Shown: piece after piece, positions 9,990 to 20,819 of the stretch | Layout: the number at the start of each line of letters is the position of its first letter | How positions within the stretch are numbered: the first letter of the stretch is position 1 | Origin: Corylus avellana | Taxonomy: Eukaryota > Streptophyta > Magnoliopsida > Fagales > Betulaceae | Direction: 5' to 3' | DNA length: 64,000 bases | Assembly: GCF_901000735.1 (NCBI RefSeq) | Contig: NC_081550.1 | Location: forward strand, 11,434,571-11,498,570 | The notes under the pieces: generated by a model | What the model was told of the DNA's origin: nothing | What the model saw: only the letters and a program-made list of their open reading frames with translations | Databases searched by the model: none | Position numbers and translations under genes: made by a program

Positions 9990-12900
9990 CATGGCTCCAA
10001 ACACAAAAGGGAGGAAAGGCAACCGCTTTGCAAGCTTGCACGACGTGTATGAGCGTGATGAGTTCATGAACAACATGCGGTGACCAGGAAGTCACGAGGA
10101 AGTGCAGATTGCGGCTATGAGAGATCAAATTGAAGCCCTCACCACCCAACTGGCCGACGCACGCCTCCATGACTAGCATCTAGGTTGACCCCCACCACGC
10201 GTGCCAAAGGAGGAAGATGAAGACGACGATGGGTATGGATCTGCAAACCCTTTTTCTGAGTGCCGAACGCAGGGCCGTCGATCCCCTGCCCAAGCTCATT
10301 CTAATCGATGGGATAGTGGGTTCAAACTTGAGATTCCAGAATTCCACGGGGGTCTTGAACCCGAAGAATTCCTGTATTGGGTGGCAGTAGTTGAAGAGAT
10401 TCTCAATTTCAAGAAGGTACCAGAAGATCGGCGAGTTTCTTTGGTCGCTACCAAATTTTGGGGAAGGGCTGCAGCATGGTGGCAGCAATTGAAGTAAGCT
10501 AGGGCATGCAAGGGCAAGAGAAAGCTCGACAATTGGGAGCAATTATTGGGAAGATGCGACTCGCCTTTTTGCCGCACAATTACCTACGAACCATGTATCA
10601 ACGGCTGTAAAATTAGAGTCAAGGTTTGAAATCCGTAGATGAATACACGGATGAGTTCTATAAATTATGGACACGAGTTGATTTGTTCGAGACGGAGGAA
10701 CAATTAGTGTCCCAGTATATTGGGGGTTTGCGGCCACAAATTCAAGACACATTGAACCTATTTGACCCCGCCAAGGTGTCGGAGGCTCACCAAAGGGCAT
10801 TGTTAATTGAGAAGGCGTCAGCATGTGGGTCATTCAACTCATTTAGACGTAGTGGTGGTGGAAGATACAACCGGTCAAGGGTTCCGTTCACAACTCGGGA
10901 GGCCCCTTCCCAAGTAACCGGCCCAAGTAAAAACCCCACACCCATGGGGTAGCCAAGCCGACCCGGGGTTGGAACCGGGCCCAAGTGTTTTTGTTGTGGA
11001 GAGATCGGCCACCGGATGCAGATTGTCGCAAGGGAGAGAAGTATGGAAAGGCCCTACTCGTCGATTCGGGAGAACCCTTCGATGAGCAAGGCGATGGAAG
11101 AGAGCAAGAAGCAACTTTTGATGACTTCGAAGGGGCCGACGAAGAATTTGCCACTAGGGATGACACTCTTCTATTGATGGTGCGAAGGTTATGTTATACA
11201 CCGCAGAAGGTGGATGGAGACGACAGACAGTGCCAGAATCTTTTCCACACAATTTGCACAGGTAGAGGCAAAGGGTGCAAACTTGTTATTGATGGGGGCA
11301 ACTGTGAGAACGTCGTGGCTGAAGAAGCGGTTTGGAAGTTGGGCCTTGCAATGGAGAAGCACCCTACACCACATCGCTTGGAGTGGCTCAAGAAAGGGGA
11401 TGAGGTAATTGTGTCTAAATGTTGCCTTGTGAGTTTTTCCATGGGGAAGAGATATAAGGATAAGGTGTGGTGTGACATGGTGGCGATGGATGCGTGCCAT
11501 ATACTACTCGGGAGACGATGGCAATATGATAGGAATGCACATCATGACCGAAGGAAGAACACATACAGTTTCTTGGTTGACAATGTGAAGCTCACTCTCC
11601 AACCTGATCAGGGTGAAAGTCCCAAACCTTCAACCGGGAAGGGTCAAACATTGTTAGCTAGACATGAGTTCGTCAAGGAGATGCTAGAAGCGGATTGTGG
11701 GTACTTACTAGTGGGTAAAGAATGCAAGAAGATAGAAGAGGTGCCGGAAGAAGCCAAAGGTTTAGTCGAAGAATTTGCAGAAGTATTTCCGGTTGAATTA
11801 CCCGATGAGCTACCTCATCTTCGTGACATACAACACCAAATTGATTTGGTGCCGGGATCGAGTCTACCCAACCGACCATTCTACCGCATAAGCCCCAAAG
11901 AGCATGAAGAGTTGAGGTGACAAGTGGAGGGGTTATTAGCCAAAGGAAACATTCGAGATAGCATGAGTCCTTGTGCGGTACCGGCTTTTCTCACCCCTAA
12001 GAAGGATGGTTCATGGAGGATGTGCGTGGATAGTTGGGCCATAAACAAGATCACCGTAAGATATCGGTTCCCTATTCCTCAGTTGGATGATTTTTTAGAT
12101 CAATTGAGTGGAGCAACGATATTCACCAAGCTGGATCTAAGGAGTGGGTACCATCAAATTTGAGTGCGACCATGTGATGAGTGGAAAATAGCGTTTAAAA
12201 TGCAGGAGGGACTCTTTGAATGGTTGGTAATGCCATTCGGATTATCTAATGCACCTAGCACATTCATGAGAGTGATGAACCAAGCTTTTCGGCCTTTTAT
12301 AGGAAGGTTTGTCGTAGTATACTTTGATGATATACTCATTTACAGCACCGATAAAGAGACACACCTTCTACTTGTGAGGGAAGTACTACAAGTGCTCCGA
12401 AAAGAGAAGTTCTACGCATCACCAACCAAGTGCTCATTCATGACAGATTTGGTGCTTTTTCTTGGTTATGTGGTGTCTAAAGACGGGTTGGTGGTGAATG
12501 AAGTAAAAGTGGCGGCCGTTCGGGATTGGTCCATTCCTACAACATTACACGAGGTAAAGAGTTTCCATGGGTTGGTGTCCTTTTATAGGCGTTTCATTCA
12601 GAATTTTAGCACCATCATGGCACCTATCACCGAGTGCCTGAAGGCGAGGAAATTCTCTTGGAGTGAGATGGCTACCGATGCATTTGAGTTAATTAAACTC
12701 AAGTTGACGATGACTCCACTACTTAGTTCGTCAACCGGAGCACCAGCCTTAGTTCGTTCACCATTATCTATGGGAGTAATCGACGAGCACCACTGGATTT
12801 AGCATCTCTCCCTGATGTAAAGCCCATACACACCAAGGCGGAGGACCTTATTGCACATATACAAGAGGGCCACAAGTAAACCATCCAGAACCTCGAAGAC

Positions 12901-13192
12901 TCTATAGCCAAGTACAATGCAGATGCGGACAAGAAGCGGCGTGCTGTGGAATTTGAAGAAGGTGATTTTGTATGGGTGGTGCTTACCAAAGATAGATTTC
13001 CTATTGGCAAGTACAATAAATTAGCAGAGATTGGTCCGATGGAGATTGTGAAGAATATCAACCCCAATGCTTATCAGTTGAAATTGTCTAGCCATATCAA
13101 GACATCCGATGTCTTCAATGTCAAACATCTTGTGCTCTTTATGGAATTCGTCAGAGGAGGATATGAATTTGAAGGCGAATTCTGTTCAACCT
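9990..13192 (+). pseudogene. Gypsy-C gag-pol with nonsense codons and RNase H/integrase deletion
   Basis: The ATG at 9990 starts MAPNTKGRKGNRFASL and is stopped at 10081 (TGA where CGA is likely). Gag continues at 10201-10497 (FHGGLEPEEFLYWV) and 10626-10952 (VDEYTDEFYKLW). Then come protease (VIDGGNCENVV, near 11295) and RT from about 11930 ([19 protein letters not shown]) to 12750, with catalytic YFDDILIYS intact. In-frame TGA codons at 11918 and 12161 replace the Arg of the family (LR-R-QVEG and QI-R-VRP). After RT the sequence jumps near 12755 to the integrase tail ([15 protein letters not shown], then VEFEEGDFVWVVLTKDRFPI) and ends at 13192. RNase H and the catalytic integrase core are absent. 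Confidence 0.9.
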
Positions 13193-13200
13193 AGGGAGGA

Positions 13201-13882
13201 TGACGTAGAATACAATGCCTAGGAGGATATGAGGAAGACCCGAATGGAAAAAGGTGTGAAGACGCCCCGAAAGATGGTGACACGATCCCAGACTCGTGTC
13301 GCAAAAGAGGCAGTCCCTGAAACTGCGATCGATCTCACCTTGACTACGATCGAGTGCAGTTCCCCTATTTTGGAGAAGGAAGTCCCTAGAACTACGACCG
13401 ATACCCCCTATTTCTGCGATCGAGCACATGATGGAGCGCAGAAGCCCCTGAAACTTCGACCGAACTTGCGAACGAGCACAAGTCCCTAGAAGTGCGATCG
13501 ATCGCACTATACTTGCGATCGAGCACACTCGAGGCCTTCTATGTTATTTTTCCACTGTTATTTGTTTTAAACTGATTTAGTTTACTTGTTTCACTTGGAT
13601 TAGGGTTGTGGGAGCCCTAATTTCGTTCTTTATTAGTACTAGGGGTCTTGGGGCTATAAATAGATGATTATAGCCTCTTGAAAAGACAATTTATGTTATT
13701 TGATTAGTTTTCTTTCAATAAGAATTACTCAAAGGAGTTTTCTTCATATTTTCCTTAAAACCCTAGATAGACTCTATAGTTTTGAGAGGAATTCTCAGAT
13801 CCTTGATAGACTCAAGATCTAAGAATTATTTATCCTTTTTCTTGTATTGTTTTACTCGCTTCCACTTAGTCAGGCTGCTTCA
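13201..13882 (+). repeat. 3' LTR of Gypsy-C
   Basis: It follows the polypurine tract ctagggagga (13191-13200), starts TGACGTAG and ends GGCTGCTTCA, about 682 bp. A TATA box, ctataaatag, is at 13654-13663. The end is confirmed by the matching 5' LTR tail (9842-9963). The start is inferred from the tract and TG end only. An 86-codon open frame inside (13229-13489) runs through the repeat cluster and is probably incidental. Confidence 0.75.
13262..13540. repeat. Cluster of diverged GCGATCGA-type repeats inside the Gypsy-C LTR
   Basis: A roughly 25-50-bp unit built on AGTCCCTGAAACTGCGATC and its variants recurs about eight times (gcgatcgatctc, tacgatcgagtg, tacgaccgatac, tgcgatcgagca, gcgatcgatcgc, ttgcgatcgagc). 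CGATCG palindromes are concentrated in an otherwise AT-rich region. The cluster lies upstream of the LTR TATA box, where enhancer-like repeats of retrotransposons usually sit. Confidence 0.7.
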
Positions 13883-13983
13883 TAAGTGTAAGGAAGTGGA
13901 AGTATGTATGTATATATAGTATTACTCATTGTGAAAATATTAATCATATATGGAAATTGGATCCGTTGAGTAAAATGAAATGC

Positions 13984-14855
13984 TTAGTACTCTTTCTCAG
14001 AACAATCATTTGATGGTGGAATGCATAGTTTGCGCTCCCAAAGCCAATGTATGGTGGTATTCAGGTCATCCTTCCATTGCCCTTCATCTTCTTTTGTTGC
14101 TTGTACTCTTTTTAGCTTTGGTGTGCTCAAGACCCCATCAAAGAAAATCTTCATCTCTTGGCATTTACTCACAATCACTTCTTCCAAAGATGGGAACTTG
14201 AATGAACAACCTCCTGAGCAAAGTTTGAAAGCTGTGGCAAGCAATCAAGTTTTACGCGTGTCAATTTGTTGAAACTAATCACCTGATCATTCCCTTCACC
14301 TCCATCCCCTCTTACAATTTCGGTTATCCTCTTGCATTCACTTGCACTCATTTTTTCCAGTTGCACAAGACTTTTAGTTGTTGAGGATGTAACCAAACTA
14401 ATCAACCCATGACACTTCAATATTTCAAGCTCAGACAAATTTTAGAAAGATACTGATGATGGTACCAACATTTTCAATATGCCACATTCTGACACTAATA
14501 GAATTTCCAGATTATGAAAAATTGGATACGTTTGGGTGTCTTCGTTCCACAAATGTGTCAGCTTAGGCTGTCTACTTAGCTTCAACACTCTCAATTGTGC
14601 GAGTATCCCAACATGTTTTTCTTGATCAAGAAGTTCTTCATTGGGGAATATTTCTTCCAAATAACTATGACGCACAACAAGTTCCTCTAGATTGTGCAGT
14701 CTTTTCAGAAAATTAGGTTGAGAAACATCTGCTTTATTATGATTGCATATCAACCGAAGAACTTTTAATTTGCAAAAGCACTCCAACAAAAACTGGCCAC
14801 GCCATATGGTGTCAAAATTCCCCAATAGCATATTCACCAACTTGGGGAACGTAGC
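13984..14855 (-). pseudogene. Terminal LRR exon of the CC-NBS-LRR locus (nonsense + frameshift)
   Basis: Minus-strand acceptor GATAG|GCTACGTTCCCC at 14855 begins an exon encoding LRR text (FPKLVNMLLGNFDTIWRGQF, LRVLKLSRQPKLTHLWN, FHNLEILLVSECGILKML) and ending at a TAA at 13984. This wording is the C-terminal LRR of RPS2/At4g27190-like CC-NBS-LRR proteins, which typically end with a DLNTTIHWL-type sequence, as here. Two lesions are visible. A TAA at 14444-14442 replaces the Gln usual before NLSELEIL. A 1-bp frameshift near 14225 moves the frame from PQLSNF to CSGGCSFKFPSLEEVIV. It lies downstream of exon X on the same strand and is probably the last exon of the gene headed at 46261. Confidence 0.85.
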
Positions 14856-14906
14856 CTATCAATGAACCAATGAAATAGACAAAAGAAAGATGGAGTTAGT
14901 ATTCAG

Positions 14907-15202
14907 TGTTAGAATATATTGTGTGAGATTTGATATTATGAGAATATGTTTGTATTGATTGTAACTGATAAAAACAAATCAGAAATATTTAATATTGATT
15001 TGATTTTATCAATCATATCTTTTTGTATTCTTTCAACATCCCTATAAATAGCAATCATTGTATTGTAAAATAATTAATTTGAATAAAAGCATAATGTAGT
15101 ACGTACGTCATAGACCGAACTACGTAAAATATTTTGTCTATTTTTATTATTCCTATTTTATTATTTCTGCATTTAATATTCATAGAATTATGAATTTCTT
15201 CA
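14907..15202. repeat. Solo LTR, copia type, with 5-bp target duplication
   Basis: The sequence starts TGTTAGAATATATTG, contains ctataaatagc, and ends TTTCTTCA. It is flanked on both sides by ttcag (14902-14906 and 15203-15207). Length 296 bp, with no internal region, so it is a solo LTR left by recombination. It lies in the intron before the terminal LRR exon. The copia label rests on the TGTTAGAATATA start and short length. Confidence 0.85.
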
Positions 15203-15296
15203 TTCAGTTCCCTCAAGAAGTTTGATTAAATCGTAGAATTTATTGTGGGGACTTGGAAATGGAATATGCCCGTGAATTGTATAAACATGTTAGACA

Positions 15297-15448
15297 AATA
15301 TATCTTAGATGAAAACTAGAAAGAAAATTAAAGTCTTTCATCATTTGAAAAGTCCAACCCACGAATATCAATATGTTAGACAAATATATCTTAAATGAAA
15401 ACTAGAAAGAAAATTAAAGTCTTTCGTCATTTGAGAAGTCCAACCCAC
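15297..15448. repeat. 76-bp tandem repeat, two copies
   Basis: Units starting atgttagacaaatatatctt at 15297 and 15373 are nearly identical, and a fragment of a third may begin near 15459. Intronic, no coding sense. Confidence 0.8.
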
Positions 15449-15483
15449 TAATAAATCAAATGTTAAAAAAATATAGTTTGTTT

Positions 15484-15660
15484 GAATACCAAGCCACGCT
15501 CCTCTGAAACGACAACATGCACTCGATCCTCGCCTGCTTTTCCCTTAGCCCACTGAAGGTTCTAGCTTTCCAAGGAGTCCTCGTCATCTTCCAAGCCACC
15601 ATCGCTGCTGAAATTCACGCTGCTCACAGTCAAGTTCTTGTTGTTGTACCGCTCTATCCC
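15484..15660 (-). pseudogene. Fragment resembling a POLTERGEIST-like PP2C phosphatase gene
   Basis: Minus-strand translation from 15660 reads about 58 residues including NKNLTVSSVNFSSDGG, then a TAG at 15564-15562, then [17 protein letters not shown] and VVSEERG. The [14 protein letters not shown] wording is, from memory, characteristic of the start of the phosphatase domain in POLTERGEIST/PLL (PP2C) proteins, just before the YDGFNGPDAP motif. The TAG falls where Gln is expected. Only this short piece is present. It is GC-richer than its surroundings, lies in the intron before the terminal LRR exon, and has no promoter or remaining exons. It is probably a captured or duplicated gene scrap. 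Family assignment is by memory of the motif. Confidence 0.6.
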
Positions 15661-16634
15661 GACTCCCAACAATGCAATCGGGCTCATTCACTGTGCCCGA
15701 TTGAACAAGATTTAACGAATGCGTGGGGTTGGGGTTGAGGGCATTTTAAGAAGTTTCGCAGGAAAAAAAGTACATGTGCGGCACGTGATTAAATTTTCAT
15801 AATAGAAAACAGGAGTGAGTAATTGATTGGCCACATTGACAAATTTTAAAATTTTATTGGAATACATTGCTAATTTTTAAATGTTGGAGGTCAAATTGAA
15901 AATCAGGTGAAATTTTGGAAAGTAAAGTGTATTTTTCTCTATGTAATTTATATGCAGAAAGAAATCAAGAGATCCCATCATAAGAGTGTAAGTATGGGAG
16001 TGCATACTGAGAATGACATTGTTTTCATTAATATAATGATTGTTGTTTTATTCATGACCTACTTTGAAATATTGCATATAAATGAAATAAATGCATATTC
16101 CATCCAAAAATAAATAAAGAGCTAAAATGATAGCTACCAAGAAAATTGGGAAGTATTGGGGTGTCAGCCTACCAGTGGACTAGATAGTATCGGTTTATAT
16201 GATGGGAGTGTCGACTCCAAAATCTGTTATCCGAGTTATGGCTCTAAGCGAGAGATGTGAAAGAAAATAAATATATGACTTAAACTAAATGATTACTACG
16301 TTGCATATGCATACATATATAATCATTGTCATTAATATTGCTTTAATAAACCAACAATTTTTTATACTATTGAAACAGAAAGCTCACTTGTTTGCCCACG
16401 TCATATTTAATATTTCTTTAATAAACCAACAATCTTTTTCCTTTCTTATGATAATTTTTCTCTAGACTTTCCTTTGTAATAATAATTAATTGTTTTTTTG
16501 AGTGTTAATGGCATAACAAAACGAGTCATATAATGGAAGATAAGATATATACGAAGTAAAACAACAAATATGTTTTAAATTTAGAATCAAAAAAGTGTAA
16601 AGCTAAAACAAGGGATAGTAAAAAAAAATTTTAC

Positions 16635-17169
16635 CTCTTCGCTAAAGAAATGTTGCATAACAGAATGAGGAGTCTCCTCTACACTCATTTCCTTGAGTTC
16701 TTTGTTGATTGTCATGTCGGAACTGAAAGGTTTGGATATGAATGTCTCTACATTAGGGCAATTTATTATCATCAGTGCCTTCAATGATGGAAATTCGATA
16801 TTTCTTCCTAAGCAGAATCTTTTGAGGATGGGGAGATCTTCTAGATACAACCATTCTAGTCAAGGAAACAGCACCTCTGGAGTTGTTTTTTCTTTTACTC
16901 CTAATTCTTCTATGACTCGTATCTCTTCCATAACCTCACATTTGATGACTTGAAGATGTTTGAGCTGCACTATAAATCTAGCTATAGAGAATGACGATAT
17001 ATATTTTATGTTACCAATGCCCTGCACCTCCAAGTGACAAATTTTCAAATCTTGACGTTGCTTGCGTGTTTCTTCATATACAAGAGGACCTTTCTGGATG
17101 TTGGTTCTGCCCTATCTCTACCAAGTTAACTGATGACAGTTTCAACATTTCCAAGATGGGGAACATAAC
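16635..17169 (-). pseudogene. LRR exon X of the CC-NBS-LRR locus
   Basis: Minus-strand acceptor TTGCAG|GTTATGTTCCCC at 17169; donor GAAGAG|GTAAAA after 16635. The 535-bp exon encodes FPILEMLKLSSVNLVEIG, then (in a shifted frame) NIKYISSFSIARFIVQLKH, CEVMEEIRVIEELGVKEK, YLEDLPILKRFCLGRNIEF and ETPHSVMQHFF. Lesions are a TGA early in the exon, a frameshift before LEVQGIGN, and a TGA at 16862-16860 where exon Y has CGA (Arg). Splice sites look intact, so the exon could still be transcribed but not translated through. Confidence 0.85.
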
Positions 17170-17710
17170 CTGCAACGACAGTTAATACTTTATTCTTCAA
17201 CAACCTAAAAGATGCACAAACTAGGGTATGCATATTATTCTTCTTTCATTTGATGAAAAGACCAAGTTTTCTTTGACCATAGTGACATGGCATGCTATGA
17301 GAGGAATGAGTTAACAAAAAGATACACTCATTTTAATACCACACTATGTTTGCGGAACATATTTGGTCTTGATTATTATTACTGGTCATTAGAATTCTTG
17401 AGCTTTTTATGTGTGGTTTTATCAAGAGTAGAAAAGAAGTTCCATCGAAAAGAGGGGGAGAGGAATCTTTAATGGCTAGATGGCAACATATATATATATA
17501 CGTGTCGTTGTTGGTGAATGTAACAATCCGCAATGGCATGTTGTCCGTGCTAAATGGGACAATTAACAATATATGTCATCCTACTTGTCCCAACAATCCA
17601 ATCGCGCTCTTCCACCGTGCCAGATTGAACAAGATTTAATGAACGCGTGGGGTTGGGGACATTTTAGGAAGTTTCGCAGCAAAAAAAGCACATGTGTGGC
17701 ACATGATTAA

Positions 17711-18042
17711 GGGTATGTTTGGAATTGGGTTTCAATAATTGCAATTTTTAAAATTGCCTTTTTAAAATCGCTACTTTTTAAAATCATAAAGACATTGGGT
17801 AAAACATGTTAAAAATTACTTTTTTTTTATCAAATATTTGTTATTTGAGATTATGATTTTGGTTTAAATTCATACTTTTTCAAATAAGCACCCCCTAACC
17901 TGCTTATAGAAATCATATATATATTTTTTTTTTTCAATTTTAAATTAAATTCTTTTTAAATCGCAATGACAAACGCTTTATGTTTTGCGATATCTTTTAA
18001 AAAAGCAGATTATTCTTGCGAAATCCAATCTCAAACGCACCC
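17711..18042. mobile_element. Tourist/Harbinger-type MITE with TAA target duplication
   Basis: A 332-bp AT-rich element is bounded by inverted termini gggtatgtttggaattgg and (complement of the right end) gggtgcgtttgagattgg. It is flanked by TAA at 17708-17710 and 18043-18045. The paralogous unit around 15795 has the uninterrupted site gattaaattttcat, so the empty site is directly visible. The 3-bp TWA-type duplication and termini fit PIF/Harbinger MITEs. It has no coding capacity. Confidence 0.9.
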
Positions 18043-18895
18043 TAAATTTTCATCGGAGAAGATGATTGTGAGTAACGGATGTGCCACATTGACAAATTTT
18101 AAAATTTTATTGGAATATATTTTTCAATTTTTAAACATTAGAGGTCAAATTACAAGTCAGATGAAACTTTGGAGGGTAAAGTGTATTTTTCCCTATATAA
18201 TTTATATGCAGAAGTCAAAAGATCCCGTTAAAAAGTGAGTGTAAGTATTGTAGTGGATACTGAGAGTGACATTGTTTTCATTAATATAATGATTGTTGTT
18301 TTATTCGTTACCTACTTTCAAATATTGAACATAAATGAAATAAATGCATATTGCATCCAAAAATAAACAAAGAGCTAAAATGATAGCTAACAAGAAAATT
18401 GGGGAGCAGTGGCGTGCCAGGCTACCAGTGGACTAGATGGTATTGGTTAACAGTGGACTGGATAGTATCGGTTAACAATCCAAAGACTACTAATGAATAA
18501 ACAAACTAGGAGGTTATGTGCTACTAGTGGACTAAGAGCTACTAGTCTAAAAATTAATAAACTTTATATGGTAGGAGTGTTGACTCCAAAATTCATTATC
18601 CGAGTTCTCGCACTAAACAAGAGAAGTGAAAGAACATAAATATAAGACTTTATTTAAACTAAATGATGCTTGCATTGCATATGCATACATATATAATCAT
18701 TGTTATTAATATTGCTTTAATAAGGGAAAATAATAAATCCCTGAGTCAATACGCCAAAACTAAAAGCTCTCTAAACTTTATTTTTTCGAAGTCAAGAAAA
18801 TCATTGTGTCTTCACCATAGTTGCATGATTTTTGACCCTATGAAGCAACCAACTTCACAGGAGGAAGTTGCAAAGTGATAGGTGGAAAGTAGTTT

Positions 18896-20655
18896 TATAA
18901 CATCCCCAGTCCGTTAAGGCTGAGTTTGCCACTTTTCTTCTTTTACAGCAAAAGTTTTTGCAAAGATCTATAAGGTCTATCAAAGTACTTGATTTTAAAG
19001 GATACGATAAATATATAAAACATTTTTCAAGAAATTTTATTACAAGCGAAATTAGAAAACATTAAACTTTAGTTGCGGAATATCATATTATTACAATAAC
19101 TAATATGAAAAGACTTTGAAAGTTAATAATTATTCCCGCCCCCATTCCAGCCTCCTATTCCAGCGTCCTTTTTACCTGAAAACAAGAAATAAAACTGAAT
19201 AAGCCCAAAGGGGCCTAGCAAGTAAAGTCCACAACCATAAACAGTTTTACTTCTTGTCCTCAGTTTTAAAAAAATGTTTTCACAAATATATATACAATTA
19301 GTCATAATAATATATGTATATACGGTTGCATCTCCCGTAGCATATACATACTATTACATCTAGTAATAAATCATTGTTATAAATCATCATCATAATGCAT
19401 CATTATAAATCATCATTGTAAATCATCATAGTATATCATCGTTGAAATTATATTATCATTTTCTTATATTAGGGCCCATGTACAATTTACCCCTATGTAC
19501 GAGGGTTGTGGGTCCATGTAACTATGGCACTGAACTGTGGCCTCAATCATGCCGGACTGTCAACTCTTTCTTGGTGCACTCAACAGTTATGTTGAATACC
19601 ACCTTCTTGCATAGCCTCCTTAAGTGGTTTAACCTCCATCCGAGTATCAGTACCGAACTCATTTCTTTCTTTATCTCTTAGGGCCAAAAATACTCTCCTC
19701 CATACATGTGCCCTCATTTCATAAACATTTATTTCATCTCTTGTACTTTTCTTTGTACATCTTTTGATGCATCTTAGGGCAACATGTAGGAGGGTTTATC
19801 ATCATTCTTCTTTCTTATAATCATCATCATTTCTCAACTTTATTTTCTCAAAATGGAACTTTTCCAAATATAAACTTGTTGTACTTAGAAAGCGTTTAAA
19901 GAAATAAAAACTTTCTAAATAATTCTTTTAGAAATCCTTCATGCATGCAACATATCTCCATGACAGGTAAATAAAATAATCATTTATAGTTAGATACAAG
20001 AATGTATAAATAGCATGACATGAAGTAATTTTAGAAGGGGTAGTGAATTTACTTACCTCTAGACTGAAGCTAAAAGTGGTTTGAAGGATTTAGTTGCTCC
20101 AATCTGACTGACACCACTAGTATATCTTTTGAAACTAATTTCTCAATTCCATTCTCTCGCGTGTTCTTTCTTTCTTGCAGCGCTTTGTCTCACCTTTTAT
20201 CCTTCTGCTCTGAGTAAACACTCTCAGAAAGAAGAAAGACTGAGTAGAAAGCGGAAGAAGGAAGAATATGTGGAAGAGGGAAGAGTTCTATTTATAGGAA
20301 AAAACAAATACTTTTCTACCTTCCATTTACAATTCTACCCTCATTTTACTATTCCACCTACCAACACTATTATACCTACCATTGACTATTCTACATTTCA
20401 TTTACAATTCTACCCTTCTTATTCCAATACTATTATACCTACCATAAACTATTCTACATTCTCTTACTATTCTACCTACCAATATAATTCTTCTTACCAT
20501 TTACTATCCTATTATTTCACCAATTACCATTTTCTAATTATCACTCTCTGTAACACCATAAATTTCCCAAAAATCATTGGCTAAAATGGATATTAAAATA
20601 ACATCATCATCAAAATAATCTATTTAACTAACTTTGAAAATTCTGAGGCACTACA
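18896..20655 (-). repeat. 3' LTR of Gypsy-D (left copy)
   Basis: Plus-strand text starts TATAACATCCCC, where the partner has TGTAACATCCCC, and ends GAGGCACTACA. Just inside lies the purine tract (complement of atcttccctcctta). A minus-strand TATAAATAG is at 20288-20296. Near 20310-20520 it carries imperfect repeats of ctaccttccatttacaattc type, which create a spurious open frame. Confidence 0.92.
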
Positions 20656-20819
20656 ATCTTCCCTCCTTACTGGAATTTCGTCCTCGAAATTAAAACTTTA
20701 ATTATTACTTTATCCACGAATTTAGATTCTATCATATCCATCAATCAATTATTTATAACTTTTCGTAATTATGTTATTCTACGTATTTCAACCATAAAAT
20801 AAGACTTTTTACAAGAAAC

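Larger units (their letters stand above)
9842..13882 (+). mobile_element. Gypsy-C, internally deleted Ty3/gypsy element
   Basis: The tail of a 5' LTR (9842-9963) is followed by a tRNA-Met primer site, a gag-protease-RT region, an abrupt jump to the integrase C-terminal region, a polypurine tract (13191-13200) and a 3' LTR. The 122 bases after the gap match the last ~120 bases of the 3' LTR (13762-13882) with a few differences, which proves the LTR pair. RNase H and the integrase core are missing, so the copy cannot be autonomous. Its 5' boundary is lost in the gap. Confidence 0.92.
15659..18723. repeat. Tandem segmental duplication (unit ~1.92 kb) carrying an LRR exon
   Basis: Sequence from 15659 (ctcccaacaatgcaatcg...) is repeated from 17583 (gtcccaacaatccaatcg...). 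The second copy runs to 18723, is interrupted by the nested element 18724-34534, and resumes at 34535. Shared landmarks are gcgtggggttgggg, cacattgacaaattttaaaa, cattaatataatgattgttg, accagtggactagat, and catatgcatacatatataat followed by the exon. Thus exons X and Y are duplicates, and the two introns allow insertions to be called against an empty homolog. Confidence 0.88.

Noticed and set aside
13229..13489. 86-codon open frame in the Gypsy-C 3' LTR as a gene
   Set aside because: It lies wholly in the LTR and is built on the GCGATCGA repeat cluster; no protein family resemblance.
15517..15738. Plus-strand 73-codon ORF
   Set aside because: The opposite strand carries recognisable PP2C-like text, so this is its antisense shadow.
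20129..20584. 151-codon open frame with FYPHF/NTIIPTI repeats
   Set aside because: It lies in the Gypsy-D LTR and reflects ctaccttccatttacaattc-type repeats; the same frame appears in the other LTR in altered form.
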